DNA of 61,131 bases, taken from the NCBI GenBank assembly GCA_002763895.1, contig NSLH01000016.1:1-61131 (forward strand). Reading direction: 5' to 3'. The translations under genes and the position numbers were made by a program. The stretch's first letter is position 1. Every line of letters starts with the position of its first letter. Below are positions 18,347 through 27,502 of the stretch, piece by piece. Source of the stretch: [Chlorobium] sp. 445. GTDB lineage: Bacteria; Bacteroidota; Chlorobiia; Chlorobiales; Thermochlorobacteraceae. The notes below the pieces were generated by a model. That model ran no database searches. It was not told where the DNA came from and saw nothing but the letters and a program-made list of their open reading frames with translations.

Positions 18347-20158
18347 ATGCCAATCGACTATCTGAACGGACGGCGCCTCAAGCATGCCATCATTGCAGGC
18401 GCAGAATCAGTCATTATGCGTAAGGAGTATCTCAACAAAATCAACGTGTTCCCAGTGGCAGATGGGGATACAGGCACCAATATGGCCCTGACCTTGAAGT
18501 CAGTTGTCGAAGGGCTCTATGAGTGCGACGACTCGACCGTCGATGCCGTGGTCATCTGTGCAGCTGACGCTGCGCTTGTCGGGTCTCGAGGCAATTCTGG
18601 CTCTATTCTCGCGCAGTTTTATCAAGGTATGGCAGAGGGACTGTCTGGCAAAGAGCGTATTACGGCACCAGAATTTGGTCAATCTTTGCTGATTGCCAAG
18701 AACTACGCCTACGAAGCCATGCTTGAGCCAAAAGAAGGTACGATTCTTACGGTTATTCGTGATTGGACCATGAGCATCACGCAGATTGTTCAACGCACAG
18801 GCGACTTCAAGGAAATTATTGCTGAATCTATTCAAGCGGCAAAAGCATCACTGGCGCGTACCCCCGATCAGCTCGTGGTTAATGGCGTGCATGTCCTCAA
18901 AAAAGCTGGTGTTGTGGACTCTGGCGCACAAGGCTTCGTTGATATGCTGCAAGGCATTCACGACTTTATGCAAAAAGGCAATATCCGCGAGTATCTCAAA
19001 CGCAAATTTTTCTCCTTTACAAGTTCAGAAGGCAGTGCCGCCGCTGTCGAAAGCAACGCTGAAGCCATTACTTTCCAGTACTGCACCGAGTTCGTTTTGG
19101 AAAATGGTGAGAATTACGACAAAAAAGCCTTGCGTAAAGCCCTGATTGAATACGGCGATTCACTTATCATCGGTGGCTCAACAACTAAAACCAAAGTGCA
19201 CATCCACACCAATGAGCCCGAGACGATCTTTGAAATCGCTGCGCGCTTTGGCATTGTGCAGAAAAAGAAGTACGAAGATATGAAAGCCCAACATGAAGCG
19301 GCTTTCGGCAAAAAACCTATCGGCATCGTTACAGATTCAACTTGCGACCTGCCAGAAGAATACCTTGAAGCGCATGATATTCGCATCGTTCCGCTGCAAG
19401 TGCGCTTCGGCGAAGATGAATACTTAGACCGCGTTACCATTTCTGCACAAGAGTTCTACAAGCGTCTTAGCACTAGCGACTCCCTTCCGAAAACTTCTCA
19501 GCCTGCTACCGCGGCCTTCAAGCAAGTCTATGAAGACATGCTGCGTAGCTATGATGGCATTGTCGGTGTGTTTATCTCTTCTGGCATTTCTGGTACCTTG
19601 CAAAATGCACGCACGACTAGCAAGTTTTTCAAGGATAGAAAGTTTGCCATTATTGATAGCAAAATTACCTCGCTGGGCATGGGCTTTCTTATCAAAGAAG
19701 CCGTCAAAATGCGCGATGCTGGCAAAAGCCTTGGTGAGATCGAAACGCGCCTCAACGACATGGTCAAAAACATCCGTGCCTATCTTAGCCTTGAGACCAT
19801 AGACAATCTCGTGCGCGGTGGGCGTCTCTCAAAGTCAAAAGGATTTCTTGCCAAACTCTTGCATATCAATCCTGTGCTCACTTTTGACGACAAAGGCAAA
19901 GTTGTGCAGCTCGACAAAGGTGTTGGTAGCAAGGGCTCACTCGACAAAGCCATTGATCACGCCACACGCCACCTTGAAGGCAAACAGAACATTCAAATTT
20001 CGGTTGTTTATTCCGATAAGATCGAGCGGGCGAACTATGCAAAAGAAAAATTAGCCGCGCGCTTCCCTGATGTGCCCATCACAATTGCACAGATTTCCCC
20101 TGTGCTTGGGACATACGGTGGCACGGGGACTGCCGCCATCATCGTCTATGGTGAATAA
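18347..20158 (+). CDS. Fused DhaL (FakA-like) and DegV (FakB-like) protein, probable single-chain fatty acid kinase
   Basis: 603 residues. Residues about 1-200 are a DhaL/DAK2 kinase domain with N-V-F-P-V-A-D-G-D-T-G-T-N-M (Mg-ATP) and G-S-R-G-N-S-G-S. About 240-320 match the FakA middle domain, with Cys in Q-Y-C-T-E-F and H-I-H in V-H-I-H-T-N-E-P, the positions that bind zinc in FakA. About 325-603 are a complete DegV fold with T-D-S-T-C-D-L-P and S-G-I-S-G-T. In Firmicutes, FakA phosphorylates fatty acids carried by a separate FakB; here both are in one chain, with DegV replacing the FakA C-terminal domain. The function is inferred from the domains. ATG 18347 is chosen because homology begins there. 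Confidence 0.85.
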   Translation: MPIDYLNGRRLKHAIIAGAESVIMRKEYLNKINVFPVADGDTGTNMALTLKSVVEGLYECDDSTVDAVVICAADAALVGSRGNSGSILAQFYQGMAEGLSGKERITAPEFGQSLLIAKNYAYEAMLEPKEGTILTVIRDWTMSITQIVQRTGDFKEIIAESIQAAKASLARTPDQLVVNGVHVLKKAGVVDSGAQGFVDMLQGIHDFMQKGNIREYLKRKFFSFTSSEGSAAAVESNAEAITFQYCTEFVLENGENYDKKALRKALIEYGDSLIIGGSTTKTKVHIHTNEPETIFEIAARFGIVQKKKYEDMKAQHEAAFGKKPIGIVTDSTCDLPEEYLEAHDIRIVPLQVRFGEDEYLDRVTISAQEFYKRLSTSDSLPKTSQPATAAFKQVYEDMLRSYDGIVGVFISSGISGTLQNARTTSKFFKDRKFAIIDSKITSLGMGFLIKEAVKMRDAGKSLGEIETRLNDMVKNIRAYLSLETIDNLVRGGRLSKSKGFLAKLLHINPVLTFDDKGKVVQLDKGVGSKGSLDKAIDHATRHLEGKQNIQISVVYSDKIERANYAKEKLAARFPDVPITIAQISPVLGTYGGTGTAAIIVYGE

Positions 20159-20185
20159 CGATAGTGTCCGCTTTTATCTCAAACA

Positions 20186-20218
20186 AAAAACGGTAGGGTC
20201 TTCTGCTCTATCGTTTTT
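20186..20218. terminator. Two-way terminator between the fused kinase gene and rpoN
   Basis: A 13-base stem, AAAAACGGTAGGG (20186-20198) with CTCTATCGTTTTT (20206-20218), with two G-T wobbles and a seven-base loop. A and T tails on both sides suit termination from both convergent genes. Confidence 0.7.
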
Positions 20219-20252
20219 CATTTTTGCCGCTCTTTTGGCTTTTGCGTTTTGC

Positions 20253-21795
20253 TTATCCAGTTGCTTCAATTTTTTTGCGTAAGCGTGCGACGGGAATGTT
20301 GAGTTGTTCACGGTATTTGGTTACGGTGCGACGCGCCACCTTGTAGCCATGCTGGGCAAGCATTTCAGCAAGTTTATCGTCAGAGAGCGGTTTGCCTGAT
20401 TCTTCTTTTTCAATGAAGTCTTTAATGAACTGCTTGATAATGCGGTTTGAGATTTCATCGCCGGATTCGGTTTCTACAGCGGTACTGAAAAAGTATTTGA
20501 GTTCCCAGATACCCTTGTCGGTTTGTACATATTTGCCATTGACCACGCGGCTAACTGTGGAAATGTCAACGCCTGCCTCTTCAGCGATATCTTTGAGAAT
20601 CATCGGCTTAAGTTTTTCAGGACCTACTGCAAAGAATTCATATTGACGGCGCACGATAGCATCCATAATTTTGCGCATCGTGTGGCGACGCATCTCAATT
20701 GCGCTCATGAAGCCTTTTGCCGCCTCGATTTTTTGTCGAATAAATTCGCGCGCGCTGCGATCTTGGCGTTTGTCTTCCAAAATTTCTTTATATCGGCGTG
20801 AAATGCGGATTTGTGGGATATTGCGTTCGTTTGCGCTGACCACCAATTCATCACCGTCAAAGGTTACGATGAAATCGGGGACAATATATTTCACTCTTTC
20901 ACTTGAGTTGCGAATGGGTTTCGGGTTAAGTTTTTGAATCAGTTGCACGGCACGCCGTAATTCATTTTGTGTTACCCCCAGCGTTTGCATCAGTTTCTGG
21001 TAGTGCATCATCGTAAATTCTGTGTAGTGATAGGTCAAAATTTTTTTGAGCAAGCTGGCGGTCATCTTCGCGTTCATCGTCAAATTCATCAGCTAAGGCA
21101 TGCAGTTGAATGAGCAAGTTTTCTTGCAAATTGCGCGCACCTACGCCCGGTGGATCGAGTTGCCAGATTTTTTCTAAAACCATCTCGATTTCTTTTTCAC
21201 TTGCCTCTACGCCTAACATTAGCAAGCCTTCGCGAATCACATACAACTCGCAGCGCAAATAACCATCTTCATCAAGATTGCCAATGATTTCTTCTGCGAT
21301 GAGTTGTTCTTTTTCACTGATATCGAGCAAGCGCAGTTGATTGAGCAGGTCTTCGCGCCAACTTTCTTCGTATTCAGGCTGCCAGTCGTTGCGCTCATCA
21401 TCGGGCGCACTCAGCGGTTGTGTCTTGTAGCCTTCGTCGTCTTGCTCACGCAGATATTCTTCAATTTCACTCTCAAACGCGGTCTCATCTTTCGTGTTTG
21501 GCTCAGGGAACTGCATTTGGCTGCCTTCTCCTTCACTGCTGTTTTCGCTAATCAGCTCAATGGGCGTCAGTTCCGCTGGCGGTTCAGGTGCAGGTGCGTC
21601 ATCGACTATGGCTTCGAGTTCATCGGGTTTATCTTGATCACTCACCTCTTCGAGCACAGGGTTTTCTTCTAACTCTTGCTTGATGCGTTGCTCCAACTGC
21701 AATGTCGGTAGTTGCAAAAGCTTCGTGTACAGAATTTGTTGCGGACTTAATCGAAGCGTTTGAACTTGTCGTTGCGATAAACTTTGCGAGCTCAT
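20253..21795 (-). CDS. rpoN: RNA polymerase sigma-54 factor RpoN (frameshifted)
   Basis: Directs RNA polymerase to -24/-12 promoters and needs an enhancer-binding activator. The first part (21795 to about 21041) has the Gln/Leu-rich activator-interacting region, an acidic linker and the core-binding start. The second part (about 21089 to 20253) has the DNA-binding helices and the RpoN box A-R-R-T-V-T-K-Y-R near the end. They join when one base is removed from the seven-T run 21041-21047, giving R-Q-L-A-Q-K-I-L-T-Y and about 513 residues, slightly above the family's typical length. No activator of the NtrC type is in the window. A possible target lies at 7959-7974. Confidence 0.9.
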
Positions 21796-21832
21796 TGCGT
21801 TTCAAGGTTTCAATTTGAGTTAGTCCATGCTT

Positions 21833-22429
21833 TCAAAGACGCTTGAAGCGCGCATAATCTAAAAGCTTCTTTGTCCATTCTTCTCCGTATTTGCGTCGCA
21901 GCGCTGGCGCAAGAAATTCTACCATTGGCACATCTTGCGCTGCACCGCATGCTCTTCCGCCTTCACATTCAGGAATCTGCGAATAGACCAAGTAATCTGT
22001 GCCTAATCGTGTACGCACGCGAATCGGATAAAGATGACATGAGATTGGCTTTTGAAAATCTGTCTCACCTAGCTCAAACGCATGTTCTAACATACACTTT
22101 GCAATACCGTTTTCATCAAACTTTGCAAATACACACTCTCGCCCTTCAACCGTCATCAGATACAGGTCACCACGATAGGCTTCATAGATGCCTTTTGTTT
22201 CGACAATCTCACGATTTTTTTCAGGCAGGTATTTCTTTACCTTATGCAAATTTTTCTCAATTTGCTCTACTTCTTGCGATAAGACTGGTGCGCCTTTTTC
22301 ACCCACAACACAACATGCACCCTTGCAGACTTTGAGATCGCATCGGAACGTTGCGGCAATGACATCTGGCTCAATGAGCACGTTTGCAATAGCAATTAGC
22401 GCGATGTCTTCTTTCGGAGATGTTTTCAT
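21833..22429 (-). CDS. DUF3109 family protein (Cys-rich)
   Basis: 198-residue protein of a family common in Bacteroidota and Chlorobiota. Cysteines sit in C-x-x-x-C-x-G-x-C-C-V near residue 27, E-C-V-F, K-C-M-L-E, S-C-H-L-Y-P-I-R and C-E-G-G-R-A-C-G, a pattern like the YkgJ-type zinc/iron-chelating proteins. ATG 22429 is used; the start at 22459 adds ten residues unlike the family. Function not known. It ends 37 bases before the rpoN start and may share its transcript. Confidence 0.85.
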   Translation of the reverse strand: MKTSPKEDIALIAIANVLIEPDVIAATFRCDLKVCKGACCVVGEKGAPVLSQEVEQIEKNLHKVKKYLPEKNREIVETKGIYEAYRGDLYLMTVEGRECVFAKFDENGIAKCMLEHAFELGETDFQKPISCHLYPIRVRTRLGTDYLVYSQIPECEGGRACGAAQDVPMVEFLAPALRRKYGEEWTKKLLDYARFKRL

Positions 22430-22525
22430 AGATTTTTTCTTTTGCAGAATGTAATACAAAATTCAGAAACTAGATATCACATTGCGCCTGACTTTTCTGA
22501 CTTACGTGCATATCAAGTTATTTTA

Positions 22526-22533
22526 TAAATTTG
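22526..22533 (+). promoter_or_regulatory. Possible -7 box upstream of uxs
   Basis: TAAATTTG fits TAnnTTTG, 48 bases before the uxs start. No good -33 TTG was found at the right distance, so this is only a weak call. Confidence 0.35.
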
Positions 22534-22581
22534 CGCCATCGTTTTTGTAGACTTAACTGCTTTTTCAAAGATCGCTACTCA

Positions 22582-23544
22582 ATGTCAACACAGCCTATCA
22601 CGGTCATTACAGGTGCAGCCGGCTTTTTAGGCTCACATCTCTGCGACCGATTTTTGCAAGAAGGACACAAAGTTATCGGCATTGACAATTTTATTACAGG
22701 GAACCCCGACAATCTTGCCCATCTTTTTGGCAATCCTCATTTCAAGTTCATTCGCCATGATGTTTCCAATTTCATTTATGTCGAGGGGCGCGTCGATAAT
22801 GTCTTGCATTTTGCCTCACCTGCAAGTCCGATAGATTATCTGAAAATTCCGATTCAGACGCTCAAAGTCGGCTCGCTTGGCACGCACAACGCCTTAGGTT
22901 TAGCCAAAGCAAAAAATGCCCGTTTCATGATTGCTTCCACGTCGGAAGTCTATGGCGATCCACTCGAGCATCCGCAAAAAGAAACTTACTGGGGGCATGT
23001 TAATCCGGTTGGCTTGCGCGGCTGTTACGACGAAGCCAAACGTTTTGCTGAGGCGATGACCATGGCTTACCATCGTCATCATGGGCTGAACACACGGATT
23101 TTGCGCATCTTCAACACCTACGGCGAAAGAATGCGCCTTGATGATGGTCGCGCGCTGCCCTCTTTTGTCAGTTCCGCTATCAAAGGTGAAGCCATGACTG
23201 TCTTCGGTGATGGCTCACAGACGCGCAGCTTTTGCTATGTCTCCGACCTTATCGAGGGCATTTGGCGACTCTTACACACAGATTTTCACGAGCCTGTCAA
23301 CATCGGCAATCCAAGTGAAATCACCATTTTGGATTTTGCCAAAGAAGTGCAAGCCATTGTGCGCGAACTTATCGGGAAAGAAATTCCTATTGTCCATAAG
23401 CCCTTGCCAGCTGATGACCCCAAACAGCGACGCCCTGATATCACGCGTGCAAAAGAACTTTTGGGCTGGGAGCCGAAAGTCGACCGCGCTGAAGGTCTGC
23501 GTAAAACCATTTGTTTTTTTCTCAAACAAGCCGGTCAACTCTGA
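22582..23544 (+). CDS. uxs: UDP-glucuronate decarboxylase-type epimerase (UDP-xylose synthase)
   Basis: 320-residue extended short-chain dehydrogenase using NAD, converting UDP-glucuronate to UDP-xylose for polysaccharide synthesis. It has G-A-A-G-F-L-G-S-H (NAD binding), [17 protein letters not shown], the catalytic Y-x-x-x-K in C-Y-D-E-A-K-R, and R-I-F-N-T-Y-G-x-R-M, a pattern typical of Uxs rather than RmlB or GalE. ATG 22582 starts at the Rossmann fold. It heads a plus-strand run with folD 38 bases later. Confidence 0.88.
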   Translation: MSTQPITVITGAAGFLGSHLCDRFLQEGHKVIGIDNFITGNPDNLAHLFGNPHFKFIRHDVSNFIYVEGRVDNVLHFASPASPIDYLKIPIQTLKVGSLGTHNALGLAKAKNARFMIASTSEVYGDPLEHPQKETYWGHVNPVGLRGCYDEAKRFAEAMTMAYHRHHGLNTRILRIFNTYGERMRLDDGRALPSFVSSAIKGEAMTVFGDGSQTRSFCYVSDLIEGIWRLLHTDFHEPVNIGNPSEITILDFAKEVQAIVRELIGKEIPIVHKPLPADDPKQRRPDITRAKELLGWEPKVDRAEGLRKTICFFLKQAGQL

Positions 23545-23582
23545 TTTTCCATTGGCTTATTTCAATTCACACCGTGCGCTTT

Positions 23583-24470
23583 ATGCAACTTCTTGATGGC
23601 AAAAAAATCTCTGAAGAGATCAAAGCTGAACTCAAAGCACGTCTTGCCTACCTGCTTTCGCAAACAGGACGCTCACCTGGACTTGCAGTCATCATCGTTG
23701 GTGAAAACCCTGCATCGCAAATCTATGTGCGCAATAAAGCGAAAGCCTGCACCGACATTGGGATTCGCTCCACTGTGATTGAGCTTGCAGCAAGCATCTC
23801 GCAAGCTGAATTGCTTCAACGCATTCACGCACTCAATGAAGATGAGTCCGTGCATGGCATTTTGGTTCAGCAGCCTTTGCCTGCACACATCGACGATTTT
23901 GCCATAACCCTTGCCATTTTGCCCGATAAAGATGTTGATGGCTTTCACCCTGAAAACGTAGGGCGGCTGGTGATTGGTCGCCTCAATGACTGTTTTGTTA
24001 GTTGTACGCCGCTTGGTGTGCTTGAGCTGCTGCGTCGATATGCGATTGATCCTTCAGGTAAGCACTGTGTGGTTTTGGGTCGCAGCAATATCGTCGGCAA
24101 ACCGATGGCAAATCTCATGCTGCAAAAGTTAGCCGGCATGAATGCCACTGTTACGATTTGCCACTCTGCTTCACATGACATTGCCTCTTTCACACGCCAA
24201 GCAGATATTCTTATTGCTGCAATTGGCAAAGCGCACTTTGTTACAGCCGACATGGTCAAGCCTCAGGCTGTTGTTATTGATGTCGGCATTAACCGCATTG
24301 CCGATGCGTCGGCAAAATCAGGCTCACGCATTGTGGGCGATGTAGATTTCGAGGCGGTCTCAAAAGTCGCCTCTGCTCTAACACCCGTACCCGGCGGGGT
24401 CGGTCCTATGACCATTGCCATGCTACTGAGCAACACTGTCAAATCCTTTGAGCGGCATCTGCGGCGATGA
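23583..24470 (+). CDS. folD: Methylenetetrahydrofolate dehydrogenase / cyclohydrolase FolD
   Basis: 295-residue two-activity enzyme interconverting methylene-, methenyl- and 10-formyl-tetrahydrofolate. It shows Y-V-R-N-K-A-K-A-C with the catalytic Tyr and Lys, V-Q-Q-P-L-P, D-K-D-V-D-G-F-H, G-R-S-N-I-V-G-K-P-M for NADP, and T-P-V-P-G-G-V-G-P-M-T near the end. It lies inside the uxs-to-permease run. Confidence 0.96.
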   Translation: MQLLDGKKISEEIKAELKARLAYLLSQTGRSPGLAVIIVGENPASQIYVRNKAKACTDIGIRSTVIELAASISQAELLQRIHALNEDESVHGILVQQPLPAHIDDFAITLAILPDKDVDGFHPENVGRLVIGRLNDCFVSCTPLGVLELLRRYAIDPSGKHCVVLGRSNIVGKPMANLMLQKLAGMNATVTICHSASHDIASFTRQADILIAAIGKAHFVTADMVKPQAVVIDVGINRIADASAKSGSRIVGDVDFEAVSKVASALTPVPGGVGPMTIAMLLSNTVKSFERHLRR

Positions 24471-24550
24471 AAAATTTTCTTTTTACAACATTTGTTACTT
24501 TTAGAAACTTCTTAACAGTGGAATGTTCTTTTCCACACAACCTTATCGAT

Positions 24551-25525
24551 ATGTTTTGCAAATCTTTTCATTGCAACTTCCTTGCTGCTGCACTGCTGTT
24601 TGTGCTTTCTCTCAACCTTTTAGGGTGCGGCCGCTCTTCGGAAACACCTACTCGTCCTAAAATTGGCTATGTGCTGATGGTGCGCGATGCCACACTTGAA
24701 GAAGCACGTCGTGGCTTTTTTGATGCACTTAGAGATTCTGGTTATGAAGCTGGTCAGACACTTGATGTGATTGATCAAAATGCGGAAGGTGATGTTGCAA
24801 ATCTGAACCAAATTTTGGATTACTGTCTTGCGCAGAAGGTCGTACTGATTGCCACCAACCCTACGGTTGCTACAATCGCTGCTGTCAGCAAAACGCAAAC
24901 TGTGCCTGTGTGCATGATGGTCTCTCCTCGCCCTGACTTAGCTGGACTTTCAAAATCACCAGATGATGCACCAAAGAATCTCTTCGGCGTCTATGAAACA
25001 CTCAATTACATTGATACGAGTGTTTCGCTCATCAAAGAGGTTTTTCCAAAAGCCAAGCGCATCGGTACCATTTTCAACACCAGTGAACCGAACTCAGTCA
25101 ATGCCATGGGACGCTTGCGCTCGATGTGCAAACTTTTAGGTTATGAACTCTTCGAGGTAGGGATAACGAACTCGAATGAATCGCAGCAAGCTGCACAAAC
25201 TTTGCTCTCACGAAGAATTGATGTTTTCTTTGCCCTGCCCGATAACATTATTTTTTCGAGCTTTGAGACCATCAAGCAAACGCTGGACACAAAGCGCGTA
25301 CCGATTGTGACCTCCGAAATTGGTCTTGTCAAGCGTGGTGCGCTCATTGCCTACGGAGCGGACATTTACGAATGGGGCAGGCAAGCAGGTAGAATTGCTG
25401 TCAAGATTTTGCGCGGTGAAAGTGTGCTCAAGCTCGAGGAAGTTCAAATTCGCAAGCGTGTCTGCAATGCCCAAGCGCTGCAACTTGCCGGTCTTTCTGT
25501 TCCATCAGGTTTTGAGGCGCTCTAA
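24551..25525 (+). CDS. ABC-transporter substrate-binding lipoprotein (TrpX-like)
   Basis: 324-residue periplasmic binding protein of the ABC_sub_bind type. From ATG 24551 there is a short signal peptide ending in the lipobox L-N-L-L-G-C. Two lobes follow with A-T-N-P-T-V, P-V-C-M-M-V and A-L-P-D-N-I-I-F, as in the tryptophan/tyrosine importer family. An ATG at 24467 overlaps the folD stop and could extend the protein, but it would place 50 residues before the lipobox. The permease follows at 25641. Ligand cannot be told. Confidence 0.85.
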   Translation: MFCKSFHCNFLAAALLFVLSLNLLGCGRSSETPTRPKIGYVLMVRDATLEEARRGFFDALRDSGYEAGQTLDVIDQNAEGDVANLNQILDYCLAQKVVLIATNPTVATIAAVSKTQTVPVCMMVSPRPDLAGLSKSPDDAPKNLFGVYETLNYIDTSVSLIKEVFPKAKRIGTIFNTSEPNSVNAMGRLRSMCKLLGYELFEVGITNSNESQQAAQTLLSRRIDVFFALPDNIIFSSFETIKQTLDTKRVPIVTSEIGLVKRGALIAYGADIYEWGRQAGRIAVKILRGESVLKLEEVQIRKRVCNAQALQLAGLSVPSGFEAL

Positions 25526-25640
25526 TACCCATCAATGCTACTATTGCTCATCGAGCGTGTCATCGCAGTTATACATCACCTAAATGATGCACGAAGTTCG
25601 TATCTTTAATGCTTGAAGCATTAACAAAAACCGAATTCAA

Positions 25641-26525
25641 ATGGAGCTTTGGCTTGGCGCAGCGGTTCTTGGGCTGTGCTATGGATTTCTCGCCATTGGT
25701 GTTTATATCACAATGCGCATCTACAACTTCCCCGACATCACCGCTGATGGTAGTCTGACCTTAGGCGCAAGTATCACGGCATCGTTGCTGGTTATCGGCG
25801 CCAACCCATTTTACTCCGTCTTCGTTGCGATGATCTTCGGTTTCCTAGCAGGCTCGCTTACGGGCATTGTCCATACCAAACTCAAAGTCAATGGGCTGCT
25901 TTCAGGGATTTTGGTTACCACTGCGCTCTATTCCATCAATCTGCGCATTATGGGTCGCTCCAATATCCCACTGCTCACTGTTCAGACCGTGCTTACCCCT
26001 TTTGAAAACGCATTTCCTGAGGCACCGCGCTGGGCTGTCGACTTCATCGTTTTCCTCTGTTTCAGCATCATTTTCTTAGTCCTGCTTGGCTTGCTTTTCA
26101 AAACGGACTTCGGCTTAGCCATGCGTGCCACTGGCGACAATGAAGTGATGATTGCAACACAAGGCGTCAACACCGACACAATGAAAATTGTCGGCATCGG
26201 GCTTTCAAATTCAATGATTGCGCTCTCTGGTTCGCTTGTCTGTCAATATCAAGGTTTTGCAGACATCAGCATGGGTATTGGTATCATTGTCTTTGGCTTA
26301 GCCAGCGTGATTATTGGCGAGTCGCTGCTTGGACTTTTTCGTCATAGATTCTCGGTCGGCACGCAACTTGTCAGTGTTGTCTTTGGGGCTATCATTTTTC
26401 GCGTGCTCGTGGGTGCGGCACTCTCGCTTGGTCTTGCGCCCACAGATTTCAAAATTGTAACGGCATTCTTCGTGCTGCTCTCCGTTGCCCTGCCACAGCT
26501 GCGCAACCTTATCTTTCGTCGTTAA
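25641..26525 (+). CDS. ABC-transporter permease (branched-chain/TrpY type)
   Basis: 294-residue inner-membrane subunit with about eight helices and the family block F-P-D-I-T-A-D-G-S-L-T-L-G-A near residue 30, plus G-L-A-M-R-A-T-G-D-N at about 170. Partner of the lipoprotein at 24551. The ATPase gene that normally comes third is absent; the next gene is convergent. Confidence 0.9.
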   Translation: MELWLGAAVLGLCYGFLAIGVYITMRIYNFPDITADGSLTLGASITASLLVIGANPFYSVFVAMIFGFLAGSLTGIVHTKLKVNGLLSGILVTTALYSINLRIMGRSNIPLLTVQTVLTPFENAFPEAPRWAVDFIVFLCFSIIFLVLLGLLFKTDFGLAMRATGDNEVMIATQGVNTDTMKIVGIGLSNSMIALSGSLVCQYQGFADISMGIGIIVFGLASVIIGESLLGLFRHRFSVGTQLVSVVFGAIIFRVLVGAALSLGLAPTDFKIVTAFFVLLSVALPQLRNLIFRR

Positions 26526-26530
26526 GTGTT

Positions 26531-27502
26531 CTAGGGCACAAGATGCTGGTAAGTTCTCTGCTGCAAGAGCCGTGTGCTGCCATCTGCAAGTTCAGCTTTC
26601 ACAAGAATGTTCGGCGATGACACTTCAAACCAATAAAAGTCGTTGCCTTTCATACCACGCTCTACAGATACTTTCCAGCACACGATTCTTCCTAATTTTG
26701 TCTCCACCGTATCACGTCCTTCGACTTTGTAATCGCCTTGAAAGTATTTCGGTGCCTCAGCGCCTCTGAACAGTTGCGAGACAAGCGTCGGACGCACAAA
26801 CTCCAAATTCTCCTGAAAATTCAAACTTCGCAGTGACAGCGGAATTTGGTCCTCAAAAAACGTGTCGTATTGCAAATCATATTCTCCTTCTCCGCTTGTT
26901 TGGTAGGAGTTTTGACACACCAATTTTAATTTTCCTGTCAGGCGCAGCAGCGATTTGTTAGAAATGCCACCCTCACCTTGCCATGAGACAATGTAGCGCA
27001 CGACTTTGAAGGGATCATTTTGCAAGACGCTAATCCAGATTGAAGTCTGTGTCGGCAGCGGCTTTGCCATACGCCTTGCGATTACTTGCTGCGAGAGAAT
27101 TGGATAAAGATCTTTGCGTGTAGTATCGTTGCTAATCGTGTGAAATTCCTTTGAGAAAAAATAGCGGCGCGTGAGCTGCGTTTGCACGAACGTTTCAGTT
27201 CCTCCTTCAGTATTTTCTTCGCAGAGATACTCGGCAATTTCTATTGCACCATTCCACAGCGAATCTTTCGCCCAACTTGAATTGATTAGTCCAAACCCTT
27301 TTTCTTCTTCTGCCGCTACAACACTGCGCACAGGCGACTCTACTTTCTGCTCAACAAATTTTGGCGGTCTACCATCACAGCCTATTAGCCACATTGAGCA
27401 GCAAGCCCACACACTACAAGCGACAAGCCAACACTTGTGAGAGTTGCAGCAATTTGTTCGCCAAGTTTTCTTTTTCAGATTTTGAGAAGTAAATCTGTCC
27501 AT
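26531..27502 (-). CDS. Uncharacterised lipoprotein
   Basis: A signal segment rich in Trp and Cys ends in the lipobox-like M-W-L-I-G-C-D, so a lipid-anchored protein is likely. After it come about 280 residues with no motif I recognise; many aromatic and beta-type stretches suggest a secreted beta-rich domain (for example V-S-W-Q-G-E-G, D-F-Y-W-F-E-V). The start is uncertain: ATG 27502 gives about 45 residues before the lipid Cys and overlaps comEC by 88 bases, while a later start would shorten the signal too far. Last gene of the long minus-strand run. Confidence 0.6.
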   Translation of the reverse strand: MDRFTSQNLKKKTWRTNCCNSHKCWLVACSVWACCSMWLIGCDGRPPKFVEQKVESPVRSVVAAEEEKGFGLINSSWAKDSLWNGAIEIAEYLCEENTEGGTETFVQTQLTRRYFFSKEFHTISNDTTRKDLYPILSQQVIARRMAKPLPTQTSIWISVLQNDPFKVVRYIVSWQGEGGISNKSLLRLTGKLKLVCQNSYQTSGEGEYDLQYDTFFEDQIPLSLRSLNFQENLEFVRPTLVSQLFRGAEAPKYFQGDYKVEGRDTVETKLGRIVCWKVSVERGMKGNDFYWFEVSSPNILVKAELADGSTRLLQQRTYQHLVP

